This document shows, piece after piece, positions 55,345 to 64,000 of a stretch of DNA of 64,000 nucleotides. How positions within the stretch are numbered: the first letter of the stretch is position 1; each line of letters starts with the position of its first letter. The stretch comes from Heliocidaris erythrogramma (taxonomy: Eukaryota; Echinodermata; Echinoidea; Camarodonta; Echinometridae). Under the pieces are notes generated by a model. That model saw only the letters and a list, made by a program, of their open reading frames with translations. It did no database searches and had not been told where the DNA came from. The translations under genes and the position numbers were made by a program. The DNA is taken from NCBI GenBank assembly GCA_025617745.1, contig CM046869.1, forward strand, positions 12,915,168 to 12,979,167. Reading direction: 5' to 3'.

Positions 55345-56320
55345 GAGTGGCGTATCCAAGATTATCTTATTTTTATTGGTAGCGTATCCAGGAATGTACG
55401 TGCCCCTATGTGCCAGCCAAAACCAAATCTGACATTTTAGTTACACATCGAATGAAAGGAAATGTGGAAAAGATAGGAGAGATCTTGTACTGAAATATGT
55501 GTTTGAAAGAGAAATCAGAAAAAGAATAGAGATACAATATAGTAGAAAGGAAAAAATACAAACAAAGAAAAACGATGACTTACCAAAGGAATTGTTGAAG
55601 TTCATTTAAATGTGTCATTTGTGTAGGTTTGAAAGAGAAATTAAAAAAAAAAAGATAGAAATATAAAGAGCAGAAGGAAAGAATGCAAACAAAAAGAAAA
55701 GATGATTTGTTGAAGTTTATTGGAAAATGTAACATTGATATATGTAAGTCGATTTCAATTTTGTTACGTTTTGTGTCATTTATGTATCAGTGTTATATTG
55801 AGTTGTAAACTTTGAATGTAAAATAAATCCTCATAACGAGGCAAAGAAAAAAAAATAATATAGGATAAAAGGCATAAAGCAGCATTTACAGAGGGTCAAC
55901 ATTTAAAATAAATCTCAACTTTCAGTCGATTTGCTAAATTTCTCGACTATTACTCAAGAGTTTTCGTTAATTTCGCTCCCAGTTTTAGAAGGGAGTGCAT
56001 AGAAAACCGTTTATCAATGTACAAAATTCGAAATTCTCTACCTCATAGTTGCAGTGGTCACTTGCAAAATTTTGCAAAATTGTGCTTGTTAGGGTTAAAA
56101 TGCAAAAAATTTGCCCCTCGGTCGCTTTGCTCCCTCGCCTTGTACAAGTAGGGTTGGGCACCGGGGGGGGGGGGGGGGCAACTTCTTTATTTGCCCCGGG
56201 CGCCAGAATCCCTAGATACGCCACTGTGTCCTAAAATTCAAAATAGAATGCATCTGATGATTTTTTTTTTGTTCGTCAGGCGTGGGCCTCCCCCTTCCCC
56301 TGCATTCCTGGATACGCCAC
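55345..56320. mobile_element. nested GTGGCGTATCC-ended elements
   Basis: Left-type ends AGTGGCGTATCCAAG (55,345) and TAGCGTATCCAGG (55,380); right-type ends CCTAGATACGCCACTG (to 56,226) and CCTGGATACGCCAC (to 56,320). Two left and two right ends suggest one element inside another. The middle holds a ~120-bp tandem duplication (55,505-55,735, words TTTGAAAGAGAAAT and GAAGTT.ATT) and a poly-G run. No transposase frame. Confidence 0.55.
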
Positions 56321-56530
56321 AAATGCCCCAGCTCTCTTTGTCTCTCTTCCCCCCCCCCCCTCTCATTTTTTCTCATTCTCTCTTATTCTCTCTTACAACC
56401 GATCTGTAAAAATGACTCCAATAGAACTGAGGAAAAAATAATGATCTCTTATTGCTCTTTCCCCCAATCTTTCAGTTTAATGAGATCGACCGCCAACACT
56501 ATGCTTTCTTCACATCCATGACAGAATAGC

Positions 56531-57011
56531 AGGGGTGGACCAAGGGGGGGGGGGGCGAATCGGCCGCGGCCCCCTTTTTGAAACCCAATTGGCATACGGG
56601 CTCCTGCCTAAAATCTGAAAAACCCGGATCGAGCACCAAATTTAATTTGGGAGCCCACGAGGCTAACAATGTCGTTCTATTAACGCTCCGAGAAAACTTG
56701 TAAAAAGGCCCACCCCGCAAGACTGACGTGACAGTCCGGGCATGGATCAGTGGCGGATTTAGGGAACTTTTTTTTTCTTTTAAATTGTACCCCCTTTTAG
56801 AACTGATAACTTTTTTTTGCTTGTCAGAGAATAATGGACGAAGACTGGACCCATAAAATCTGATACCCCCCCCCCCCCCCCCCACTGAGCAACTTTTGGA
56901 GGGCTGGCGAAAAATACAAATCTTCCTTCAAGCAGCTCCCAAAAGTTGACAGCCCTGCATTAATTTTGTGCCTCCCCCACCCTTTTACTACATCCTGCAT
57001 TCGCCCTTGTC
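56531..57011. mobile_element. remnants of CAGGGG..GGA..-ended, poly-G/C elements
   Basis: Left-type ends CAGGGGTGGACCAAGG (56,531) and CAGTGGCGGATTTAGG (56,746) and a right-type end CCTGCATTCGCCCTTG (to 57,011). The duplications are not resolved, so the exact nesting is unknown. Confidence 0.45.
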
Positions 57012-57145
57012 ATAGAATGTAATCAGTGTCAGACCCATATCCATAACAGAGTTCAGAAGTGACTACATTGTCGGTCTCTCGGGGCTGTCGGTGCCAAAGA
57101 CAAGTAAACGACGAACAGCAAGCAAAACACCTTGATGAGCCAAGT

Positions 57146-57484
57146 CATTTGCGGATCCAGGGGGGGGGGGGCACTTCCGGCCCGTGCCCACCTTTAGGAA
57201 GAGAAGTATGCATTTTGACCATAGACGATCCGCCATTTTCTCAATTGTGCCCCCCCCCCCCCCCTTTAGAATGAAGACCTTTTTTTTTTTTTTGTGTGTG
57301 TTCTTTGTTTTGCTTGCACCCAGGGAATTCTGGAGGGAAAATGGACCCCCATAACCCCCTACTGAGCGAATTTTGAAGGTTTGGCGAAAAAATTTTTTTT
57401 GTCGCCACCCCCCCCCCCTTTTGACCTTTTGACAAACTTTCATTTTTGTGCCCCCTCTTTTACTCATTCCTGGATCCGCCCCTG
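57146..57484. mobile_element. 339-bp hAT-like MITE with perfect 8-bp duplication
   Basis: Ends CATTTGCGGATCCAGG and CCTGGATCCGCCCCTG are inverted. AGCCAAGT flanks both sides exactly (57,138-57,145, 57,485-57,492). The interior is poly-G then poly-C with no frame. CAG-type ends plus 8 bp support hAT. Confidence 0.88.
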
Positions 57485-57879
57485 AGCCAAGTTTTGGCAA
57501 ACTGACATAGTCCATCGGCAACGTCACCACCTCGATCGGGATCGCAGAGGGTAGACCGAACCTATAGTGCTAGACACCTATCATGGTCCATGCGCCTATT
57601 CAGCTCAGCTATTCCATGCTGCTTGCATGATCTAACATCAGCCATTAGGCTAGGCGTAATGCGGTGATAGAACATTGATTATATGAATTTATGAATTTAA
57701 CACAGTGAATTTCGCCTCTGGTACATAATTTATTAATAGTGAACTGGAATATAGAGTTTCTTCTAACCGGCTATAGGCTGGGATTGCCTTCGGGCGGACG
57801 TACGTCTGCTACATGGTAGTCTGCTAGCGCACGATCTCACGTGATCGGTACACGCCCACATTAGGTCACCAAATAACAA

Positions 57880-58870
57880 ATAACGGAATTCATGTGTAGT
57901 ATGGCAAATTATTTTCTTTTGGTCAAAAGCATGCATATTACCGGAGATTTGTGCGGGGTTTATTGGACTCATCGAGCCTTAATTATACCCTTTCAGAGCT
58001 TTAAATTTCATGTAAATCACATTTTTCATAATTTCAAATAAATACTAGGGGAATTAAAATCATTTCAAAACCCCTGTTTCCATGTGTTAACCTATGGGAG
58101 CTGGAAGGCAAAAAGCATGCATATTCCCGGGGATTTATGGGGGTTTACTGGACTCATAAAGCCTTAATTATACCTTTTCAGAGCTTTAAATTTCATGTAA
58201 ATCACATTTTTTACATTAAAAAAAACAAAGGGAATTATAATCCACATTTACCCTAAAAAAGTCCTTGTTTTCGCTTGTAAACTTATGGCAGGCGAGACGT
58301 TTTTGGTCGAAAGCATGCATATTCCCGGGGATTTATGCGGGGTGTATTCAACTATATAGTTGAGTCTTAATTATACATTTTCAGAGCTTTTACATTTTAT
58401 TCAAGGCACATTTTTCAAAATTTTGATTTAATTCTGGGGGGGGGGGGGGGGATTATAATCATTCAAAAATCCCCGTTTTTGCTTTAACCTATTGGAGATG
58501 GAATGCCAAAAGCATATTCCCGGGGATTTATGAGGGGTCTCTTGCACTTTTTGAGCATTCATTAAGCTTTTTTCAGAGTCTCAAATTACTAAATGTAAGC
58601 CACATTTACATTCAAGGTAATACTAGAGGAACTTATATAATCATTTTTAAAATCCATGTTTTCACGTGTTAACCCTATGGCAGATGACTGTCAAAAGTAG
58701 GCATGATCCCGGGGATTCACAGCGGCATTTATTGACAATAAAGGTTCAAGAATATTTTTTGAACTATCCATCCTTTTTCTCTTGCAAAATTGAACAAAAA
58801 GAGTAAGATATGAAATATCAAGAAAAATTCAGATAGACATCTTTTCACGGGTTATACCTATATGGCGAAC
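57880..58870 (+). repeat. five-unit satellite-like array, ~190-bp monomers
   Basis: Monomers start at about 57,926, 58,112, 58,308, 58,504 and 58,691 with AAAAGCATGCATATTCCCGG GGATTTATG. Each then has TTAATTATACC.TTTCAGAGC, TTTAAATTTCATGTAAATCA and a GTTTTC..TGTTAACCTATGG block. Identity falls from left to right; the fifth copy is the most decayed. Confidence 0.88.
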
Positions 58871-60505
58871 GTATTTTTCCGAGTCTGTTTCTAACACAGC
58901 AATTTATGCCTCCAAAATGTATACGGAAGTACGGTGAGAGTAATCTGTTTCGATCACTGGCGTAGACAGGAGGTGGCTAAAGGGGGAGGGGGCATGCGCC
59001 CTATTTAGCCACTAAAAAAAAAAATAAACATAAAGCGAGAGTGAGAGCGAAAAGCGGGGAAGTGAGAGAAAAAGGCCTTTAAAGGCGCTAAAGCCGTTAT
59101 CTTTCTCTCAAAATTTGCGAAAACGTCAACGTTTTCAAAGTTTTTGCGCTTTGCGCGGGAAGGGGGAAATAATTATCCTCTCCGTGCACCCACCCCTGTT
59201 AAATACAGTGAAATGCTGCGTCCAAATAATTGACAAGCAGTCCGGGCGTCGAAAGATAACTTTTCACCTTAAAAAATTGTTTGTTACGAGCCGTTTATCT
59301 TTCTCTTAAATTTGCTGAAACGTCAGAGCTATCGCGCTTCGCGCGGGAAGGGGACCCCCCCTCCCTGCACCCACCCATGTTACATACAGTGCATTATTGC
59401 GTCCATGCAAATAATGCAGCCAGGGCGTCGAACTAACATTCCGCCTATAAAGGGTGCTAATTGAAACGTCAAACCTTTCGCGCTTCGTGCGCGCGGGAAG
59501 GGGGAAACTCCCCTCCTTGCACCCACCCCTGTTACACACAGTGCATTATTACGTCCAAATAATGCTGCCAGGGCGTCGAACTAACATTCCGCATAAGAAA
59601 AAGTTGCTAAAACGTCAGAGCTTTCGCGCTTCGCGCGGAATGGGGGAACCCCCCCCCCCCCACCCCCTCCCTGCACCGACCCCTGTCACAAACAGTGGAG
59701 TATTGCGTCCAAATATTTATAAGGCGTCAAACTAACAGTCCGCCTAAAAAAAGGTGCTAAGACGTCAGAGCTTTCGCCCTTCGCGCGGGAAGGGGGAAAT
59801 TCCCTCTCCCTGCACCTATCCCTGTTACAGTGCAGTATTACGTCGAAATAACTGAAAAGCAGTCAGGGCGTCGAACTATAACTTTCCGCCCCAAAAAAAT
59901 GTTTGCTACGAGCCGTTTATATTTGTCTTAAATTTGCTAAAACGTCAGAGCTTTTGCGCTTCGCGCGGTAAGGGGAAACTACCTACTCCCTGCACCCATC
60001 CCTGTTACAGTGCAGTATTACGTCCAAATAACTGAAAAGCAGTCCGGACGTCGAACTAACATTCCGCCTAAAAAAAAGGTGCTAAAACGTCTGAGCTTTC
60101 GCGGTTCGCGCGGGAAGGGGGAAACTCCCTCTCCCTGCACCCACCCTGTTACATATACAGTGCAGTATATTACGTCGAAATGAATGAAAAGCAGTCAGGG
60201 CGTCGAACTATAACCTTCCGCCCCCCAAAAATTGTTTGCTACGAGGCTTTCTCTTAAATTTGCTAAAACGTCAGAGCTTTCGCGCTTCGCGCGGTAAGGG
60301 GGAAACTCCCCACTCCCTGCACCTATCCCTGTTACAGTGTCCGGACGTCGAAATAATTTTCCGCCTAAAAAAGGTTGCTACACCCATCCTGCACCCACCC
60401 CCGGGGAGCACGCTCATCACCAATTTCGCACTCTTCGCGTCAAAGAGATTCGATCATACCAGTATGCTCACAACCGCCTCCCCCCCCCCCCCCCCCCGCT
60501 TAAAT

Positions 60506-60985
60506 GAAATTTTAATTGTCATAACAAAATATACGCTTATGGCGCATCATTGGTTAATGACAGCGCAAAACTGGCTGTTTACGCGCAGTGGCGGCACCAG
60601 GGGGGGGGGGGCATGGGCGCATTTCCCCCCCCCCCCCCAGTTGCCCCCAATAATTTTCGGAGCGAAAAAAAATAAAAGGGTGGAAAATGAGAAAGTAAAG
60701 AAAGGAAAGAAAAAAGTGAAAAGGGAATGGAGAAAAGAAGGAAAAAGAAAACGGAAACAAGGTGATTCCCTGGACCCTACCCACTCGCGCTTGATTTTGC
60801 GATGTACATGCAATTTTTTTTGTCCGCCCTTGTCCCCCAACATTTTCTTTTGCCCCCATTTGCCCCCCCCCCCCCACTTTAAAAATCCTGGTGCCGCCAC
60901 TGTGTACGCGGAATTCATCTGCGCAAACACCAATAAAATTGAAATGTTGCAATTTAAAAGTTGTTATGACAATTCAAAATATTCT
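60506..60985. mobile_element. copy 2 of the long-TIR MITE of 12,853, split by a hAT-like insert
   Basis: AATTGTCATAACAAAATATACG CTTATGG.. on the left and ACGCGGAATTCATCTG.GCAA.. ..GTTATGACAATT on the right match 12,897-13,050 closely; the outer terminal bases are missing on both sides. Confidence 0.85.
60586..60902. mobile_element. 317-bp hAT-like MITE inside the long-TIR MITE
   Basis: Ends CAGTGGCGGCACCAGG and CCTGGTGCCGCCACTG are perfect inverted repeats. Flanks TTTACGCG (60,578-60,585) and TGTACGCG (60,903-60,910) match at 7 of 8 bases; the uninterrupted relative at 12,97x reads CGTACGCGG, confirming the insertion point. Poly-G and poly-C near the ends, purine-rich middle. Confidence 0.9.
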
Positions 60986-61313
60986 AGCGACGCCCCTGAC
61001 AATACTGCACTGTATATATGTAAAAGGGGTAGTCACACTGACAGCATTTCAATTATTTTGAATAATATTGCACTGTACATGTAATAGGGGTGGGCGTAGG
61101 GAGGGGGCGGTTTGACGTTTTAGCAAATTTTGAGAGAAAGATAACGGCTTTTGTTTTTTCTCACTTCCACCGCTTTTCCGCCCTCGCATTTTAATTTTTT
61201 TTTTAGTTGCCGTTTTTGTTTTTTGTTTTGTTTTGTTTTTGTTTGTTTTGTTTTTGTTGTTTGGGGGGCGACTGCCCCAACGCCCCTTGGCTACGCGCCT
61301 GGCAATCCGTCTT

Positions 61314-61420
61314 TCGGATGGTGACGTTAAAGGTCGGTCCCAGACGTAAATAATCATATCTGATTGATACACGTCTGTAAAAACCCAATTACACACACAC
61401 ACACACACACACAGTTTGTT
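61314..61420 (+). mobile_element. SINE-like 3' segment with (CA)n tail
   Basis: About 85 bp nearly identical to 48,194-48,280 (CGGATGGTGACGTTA.., AGACGTAAATAATCATATCT, AAAAACCCAATTACACAC), ending in (CA)n. It directly abuts the right end of the 2.3-kb element. Confidence 0.6.
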
Positions 61421-61916
61421 TGTTGTTGTTTTTTTATAAATACATTCTAAACATCGCGCTTTCGAATTAACCAGAAATATGTACCGGTATGTGAAAAGTG
61501 TGTTAAACAAAATCATTATCATCATCATTGTTATTATTATTCTTATTATTCTCATTCTTCTTATGTTTTGTTTTTGTTTTTGCTTGTCAGAGAATTATGG
61601 AGGAAAACATTTGATAACCCCCCCCACTGAGCGATTTTTAAGGGCTGGCGGAAAAAAACCTCTAGCGCCTCCCCCTGTTTTTTTCTTATTTCTATTTTTT
61701 TTTTCAAGATAATAATGATAATAATATACATGTACCACTAGCGCAACCCGTGGAACGGGTTTTTGAAAGAAATTTTAGGATGGGCATTGTGGTGTGTGGG
61801 GATTATAATTATGATAGGTTGTTGTATGTTTTTTTTTTTTCTGTTTTTTTTTTGTTGTTGTTGCAAATTTTGCTGCAGCATGCATGTATGCCTGTATATT
61901 TTTACATAATACGTAT

Positions 61917-62230
61917 CAAGTGACGGACGCAGGGGGCCTCGGCCCCTACCCCCTACCCCCTGGTGGGAATTTCTGAAAAAGTCACAGAAAAATTTGTACA
62001 AAAAATGTGTCCCTCCCCCCCCCCCCCCTCCCCCTTGGCCTCAAGGAGGGGGGGGGGTGCTTGGAGTGATGGCTTTTGTTTTTTGTTTTTAACTTTTTAC
62101 ATATTTTTTTTATGGGAAAGTCGGAAATGGTGGTGACCTTTTACCTTTTTGGGGGGGGGGGGGATTTTTGAAGAAAAAGTGGGTCTTTTTGGGGGCCCCA
62201 CTTTGTGGGAAAATCCTGCATCTGCCACTG
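61917..62230. mobile_element. ~314-bp AGTG.CGGA.GCAGG-ended element
   Basis: Left AAGTGACGGACGCAGG; right CCTGCATCTGCCACTG, inverted with two to three mismatches. Poly-C and poly-G inside. An 8-bp duplication is not certain. Confidence 0.55.
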
Positions 62231-63134
62231 TCATATCATCTTTAAGAAAAGAAAGTTTTATTTTGAGGTTGTTTTTCCCGTTTTGCAAGTTTAGTTAAAA
62301 AGTTTAAAGATAGTAGGGGGATATTGAAAAGTAGATTTTAAAAAGACAGAGGGAGAAATACACATGAAAAATGACAGGTAGACGAAATTGAAATAAAAGA
62401 AACAGAGAGATGAAGATTTAGTATATGGTTGGGATATTATTATGTAAAGATTGAGAGACAGATAGAAACATAATTAGGGACAATAGGGAGAGGGAGAAAA
62501 TGAAAGAAAAGGAGAGGAGATAAAGAGAGGGAGGAAGGGTGAGGCAATGAGATGAGAGAGAGAAAGGAAGGAAGGAAGATAGTAGCGGTTGATGCAATAG
62601 AAGGTATAGTTTTAGTTTCATTTAGAATAGTATTAGAGGAAGGAAGGGTAGGGAGTTTAGAGGTAGAAACATAAAAGAGAGAGAGGAGACAGACACAGAG
62701 AGAGTGAGAGAGAGAGAGAGAGAATGATAGATGGTAGTGGTGTGGAAAGAAGATGGAGGTAAACATGGAATTGTCAAGAAATAGAGTTGTTTTGGGGGGA
62801 TGGGGAGGGTAATTGTTGCAAAAAAGAGTGATTATTTACAAAAAAAAAATTAATTATCTATATTTCTATTTATAAGAAGGGAAATATTTTGTTGACATCA
62901 TTTTATCAAATATCTCATAGATTTTCTATTCCTTTTTTTATAGGAATGTTGCACACACATGAAACATTTGGTTTTTAATGAAAACATTTTCCACACCGCG
63001 CTTGATTTTGTGCAACCTGTCACACATGAGATGCGAAAATTCGTCTATTTCTGTTTATTCTTCTTTTGATCTTAAGTCAATGACAATGAATATGACTACT
63101 ACAAAATCAAACTCAAGAAGAAAAAGAAAAAAAA
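62231..63134. other. purine-rich low-complexity stretch, no gene
   Basis: GA/GGA-rich from 62,340 to 62,760 ((AG)n at 62,695-62,722), then AT-rich. The long minus-strand frames here (62,440-62,766) are Ser/Leu/Pro low complexity from the purine bias. Confidence 0.6.
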
Positions 63135-63225
63135 ATATATATTTATCATGGATTCGAACTCATATTTATATAGCGCATATCACAATATGCGTGTATGAAG
63201 ACTAAACCACCAGTGTACGGTACCG
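63135..63225 (-). mobile_element. tRNA-like SINE head or tRNA pseudogene
   Basis: Minus strand: TGGTGGTTTAGTCTTCATAC resembles an A-box region, and GAGTTCGAATCCATG (about 63,150-63,165) is a perfect B box GTTCGAATCC. A long T run follows, as in a pol III terminator. The cloverleaf is not convincing, so a SINE head or pseudogene is more likely than a functional tRNA. Confidence 0.45.
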
Positions 63226-63379
63226 GAATTTTAATAGGCGAATTTCTTGTGGGTCGAAGCGTAGCGAATCTTCATTGCATTGTACTTTGTGGAAAAGAGT
63301 ACATACAAGCACCGGCACAGTACACACACACAAATACACCACACGTGTAAATTTACCATACACAATACCCACACGCTAC

Positions 63380-63660
63380 ATACAACAAGCGCGCGGGCTC
63401 ATTGCAATATGCTATAGCCTCGGCTAACTCGACTGAGGCAGCGGGAGGGACAAGCCAGCCAGAGATCAATCGCTCGCGCGCCCTGAACGATCCCGGTGGC
63501 TAGCGCGCTATCTAGCTGTATATCCATCGAAAAGGCGTTTGTTCCTACGACTTCGTCTTCGCGACTAATTAACTTGTTAGGGGGTAACATGCAGGAAGAA
63601 GGCAACTCTGCTCGAATCCTGTAATGCACATTTAAACACCTGAACATATAGTTTATGGTA
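63380..63660 (+). other. CpG-rich patch with a possible 5' exon
   Basis: GCGCGCGGGCTC.. to ..CTTCGCGACTAATT is CpG-rich against an AT-rich background, and ends with TTTATG/GTAAGT at 63,655-63,661, a strong donor right after an ATG. It could be the promoter and first exon of a gene running off the right edge. The 145-codon minus-strand frame here is not recognised. Confidence 0.3.
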
Positions 63661-64000
63661 AGTAATCTAACAATTAACAGATTACGGGGATAACTTTTTG
63701 CAGCCTGCACTGCTGCAGCCTTGCACTGTTGCAGGTCTGTTTTTGTTTTAAATTGTCCGAACAATTCAATGCAGATGATCATTGACATTGTTGACCAAGA
63801 CAATAATTTTAATTGCCATGTCAAAAAATCCAGCACTTTATTGTTATTCTTTCAATCTTTGTCTTTTACATTGTTAACGTGCGCATGGAGCAAACGTGAA
63901 TATTTCTTCTCTGGGATAAAGCTTTGGTAATGACTTCACCAAGAAAAGAAATTAGTAGGCCTAACATTTTTAACAATGTACATTTTTAACAATGTACATG
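63661..64000. other. right edge, nothing recognised
   Basis: AT-rich, ending in a short direct repeat TTTTTAACAATGTACAT. No coding signal. Confidence 0.4.

Larger units (their letters stand above)
58953..61303. mobile_element. 2.3-kb element with long inverted ends and a one-sided eight-unit array
   Basis: Left end TGGCGTAGACAGG..GGGGGCATGCGCC; the right end inverted gives GGCGCGTAGCCAAGG..GGGGCAGTCGCCC. The inner parts of the ends also pair: AGCCGTTATCTTTCTCTCAA (59,091 on) with its inverse TTGAGAGAAAGATAACGGC (61,130-61,148). The left arm expands into eight units of 145-200 bp at about 59,109, 59,309, 59,456, 59,603, 59,755, 59,930, 60,080 and 60,252, each with AAACGTCAGAGCTTTCGCGC TTCGCGCGGGAAGGGG. 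The right arm has one unit. Other elements are nested at 60,506-60,985. Confidence 0.65.

Noticed and set aside
57063-57530. 155-codon minus-strand open frame
   Set aside because: Covers the 339-bp hAT-like MITE; Gly and Lys runs reflect poly-C and poly-T tracts.
60236-61084. 282-codon plus-strand open frame
   Set aside because: Runs through the tandem array, poly-C tracts, a hAT-like MITE and the split long-TIR MITE. Its Pro/Lys runs come from poly-C and purine tracts.
63399-63836. 145-codon minus-strand open frame
   Set aside because: No recognised domain, composition changes mid-frame, and CpG-rich sequence favours long frames by chance.
44000-64000. LTR retrotransposons, retroviral or Polinton remains
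   Set aside because: Searched by eye for paired LTRs, gag/protease/integrase motifs and Polinton polymerase; none seen. The reverse transcriptase present is of LINE type.

Overview
The window looks like invertebrate deuterostome DNA, most likely an echinoderm and probably a sea urchin. The grounds are a single BRD4-type BET gene whose protein length is close to the vertebrate long isoform, AT-rich introns crowded with short palindromic transposons, many poly-C/poly-G runs, and a foldback element whose inverted ends are arrays of a 15-bp repeat. That last architecture is known from the TU elements of Strongylocentrotus. The species call is inference.

Positions 6,194-42,574 (minus strand) hold one complete protein-coding gene: 23 coding exons, all splice phases consistent, about 1,324 codons, encoding a BRD4-long orthologue. 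Read 5' to 3' (right to left) it encodes bromodomain 1 (exons 1-3), a proline-rich linker (4), bromodomain 2 (5-8), an acidic serine cluster and a charged basic helix (8-10), the ET domain (11-12), a Ser/Asp/Glu tail (13-14), a Pro/Gln-rich region (15-18), and the conserved C-terminal block ending in the P-TEFb-binding C-terminal motif (19-23). A 5' non-coding exon is likely at 43,128-43,265. The last exon is only 22 codons, and its end is copied in three tandem 23-bp units so that the stop codon is echoed twice.

Introns of the gene carry many non-autonomous DNA transposons. One is a 1.8-kb tandem-repeat element with alternating monomer types, a CGG run and a terminal hairpin (intron 22). Others include piggyBac-like TTAA elements, a hAT-like 5-bp-TSD element, a dispersed 140-bp family in three introns, and interlocked inverted repeats at 16.5 kb.

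Positions 44-64 kb are a transposon graveyard with no convincing complete gene. Its centre is a LINE (non-LTR retrotransposon) on the minus strand, about 51.4-55.2 kb, cut twice. A TU-like foldback element sits in its reverse-transcriptase palm region, with a perfect 8-bp target duplication, and that element holds a further small transposon. A 1.1-kb element with CACTC ends and a dense set of short GACCCCG/CGGGGTC palindromes lies near the LINE C-terminus. To the right are hAT-like elements with 8-bp duplications, a five-unit 190-bp satellite (57.9-58.9 kb), and an element with long inverted ends and a one-sided eight-unit array (58.9-61.3 kb). No LTR retrotransposon, retrovirus or Polinton was recognised. 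A few short coding-like patches (45.17, 46.8, 49.09, 63.4 kb) could be first exons of neighbouring genes but are unproven.
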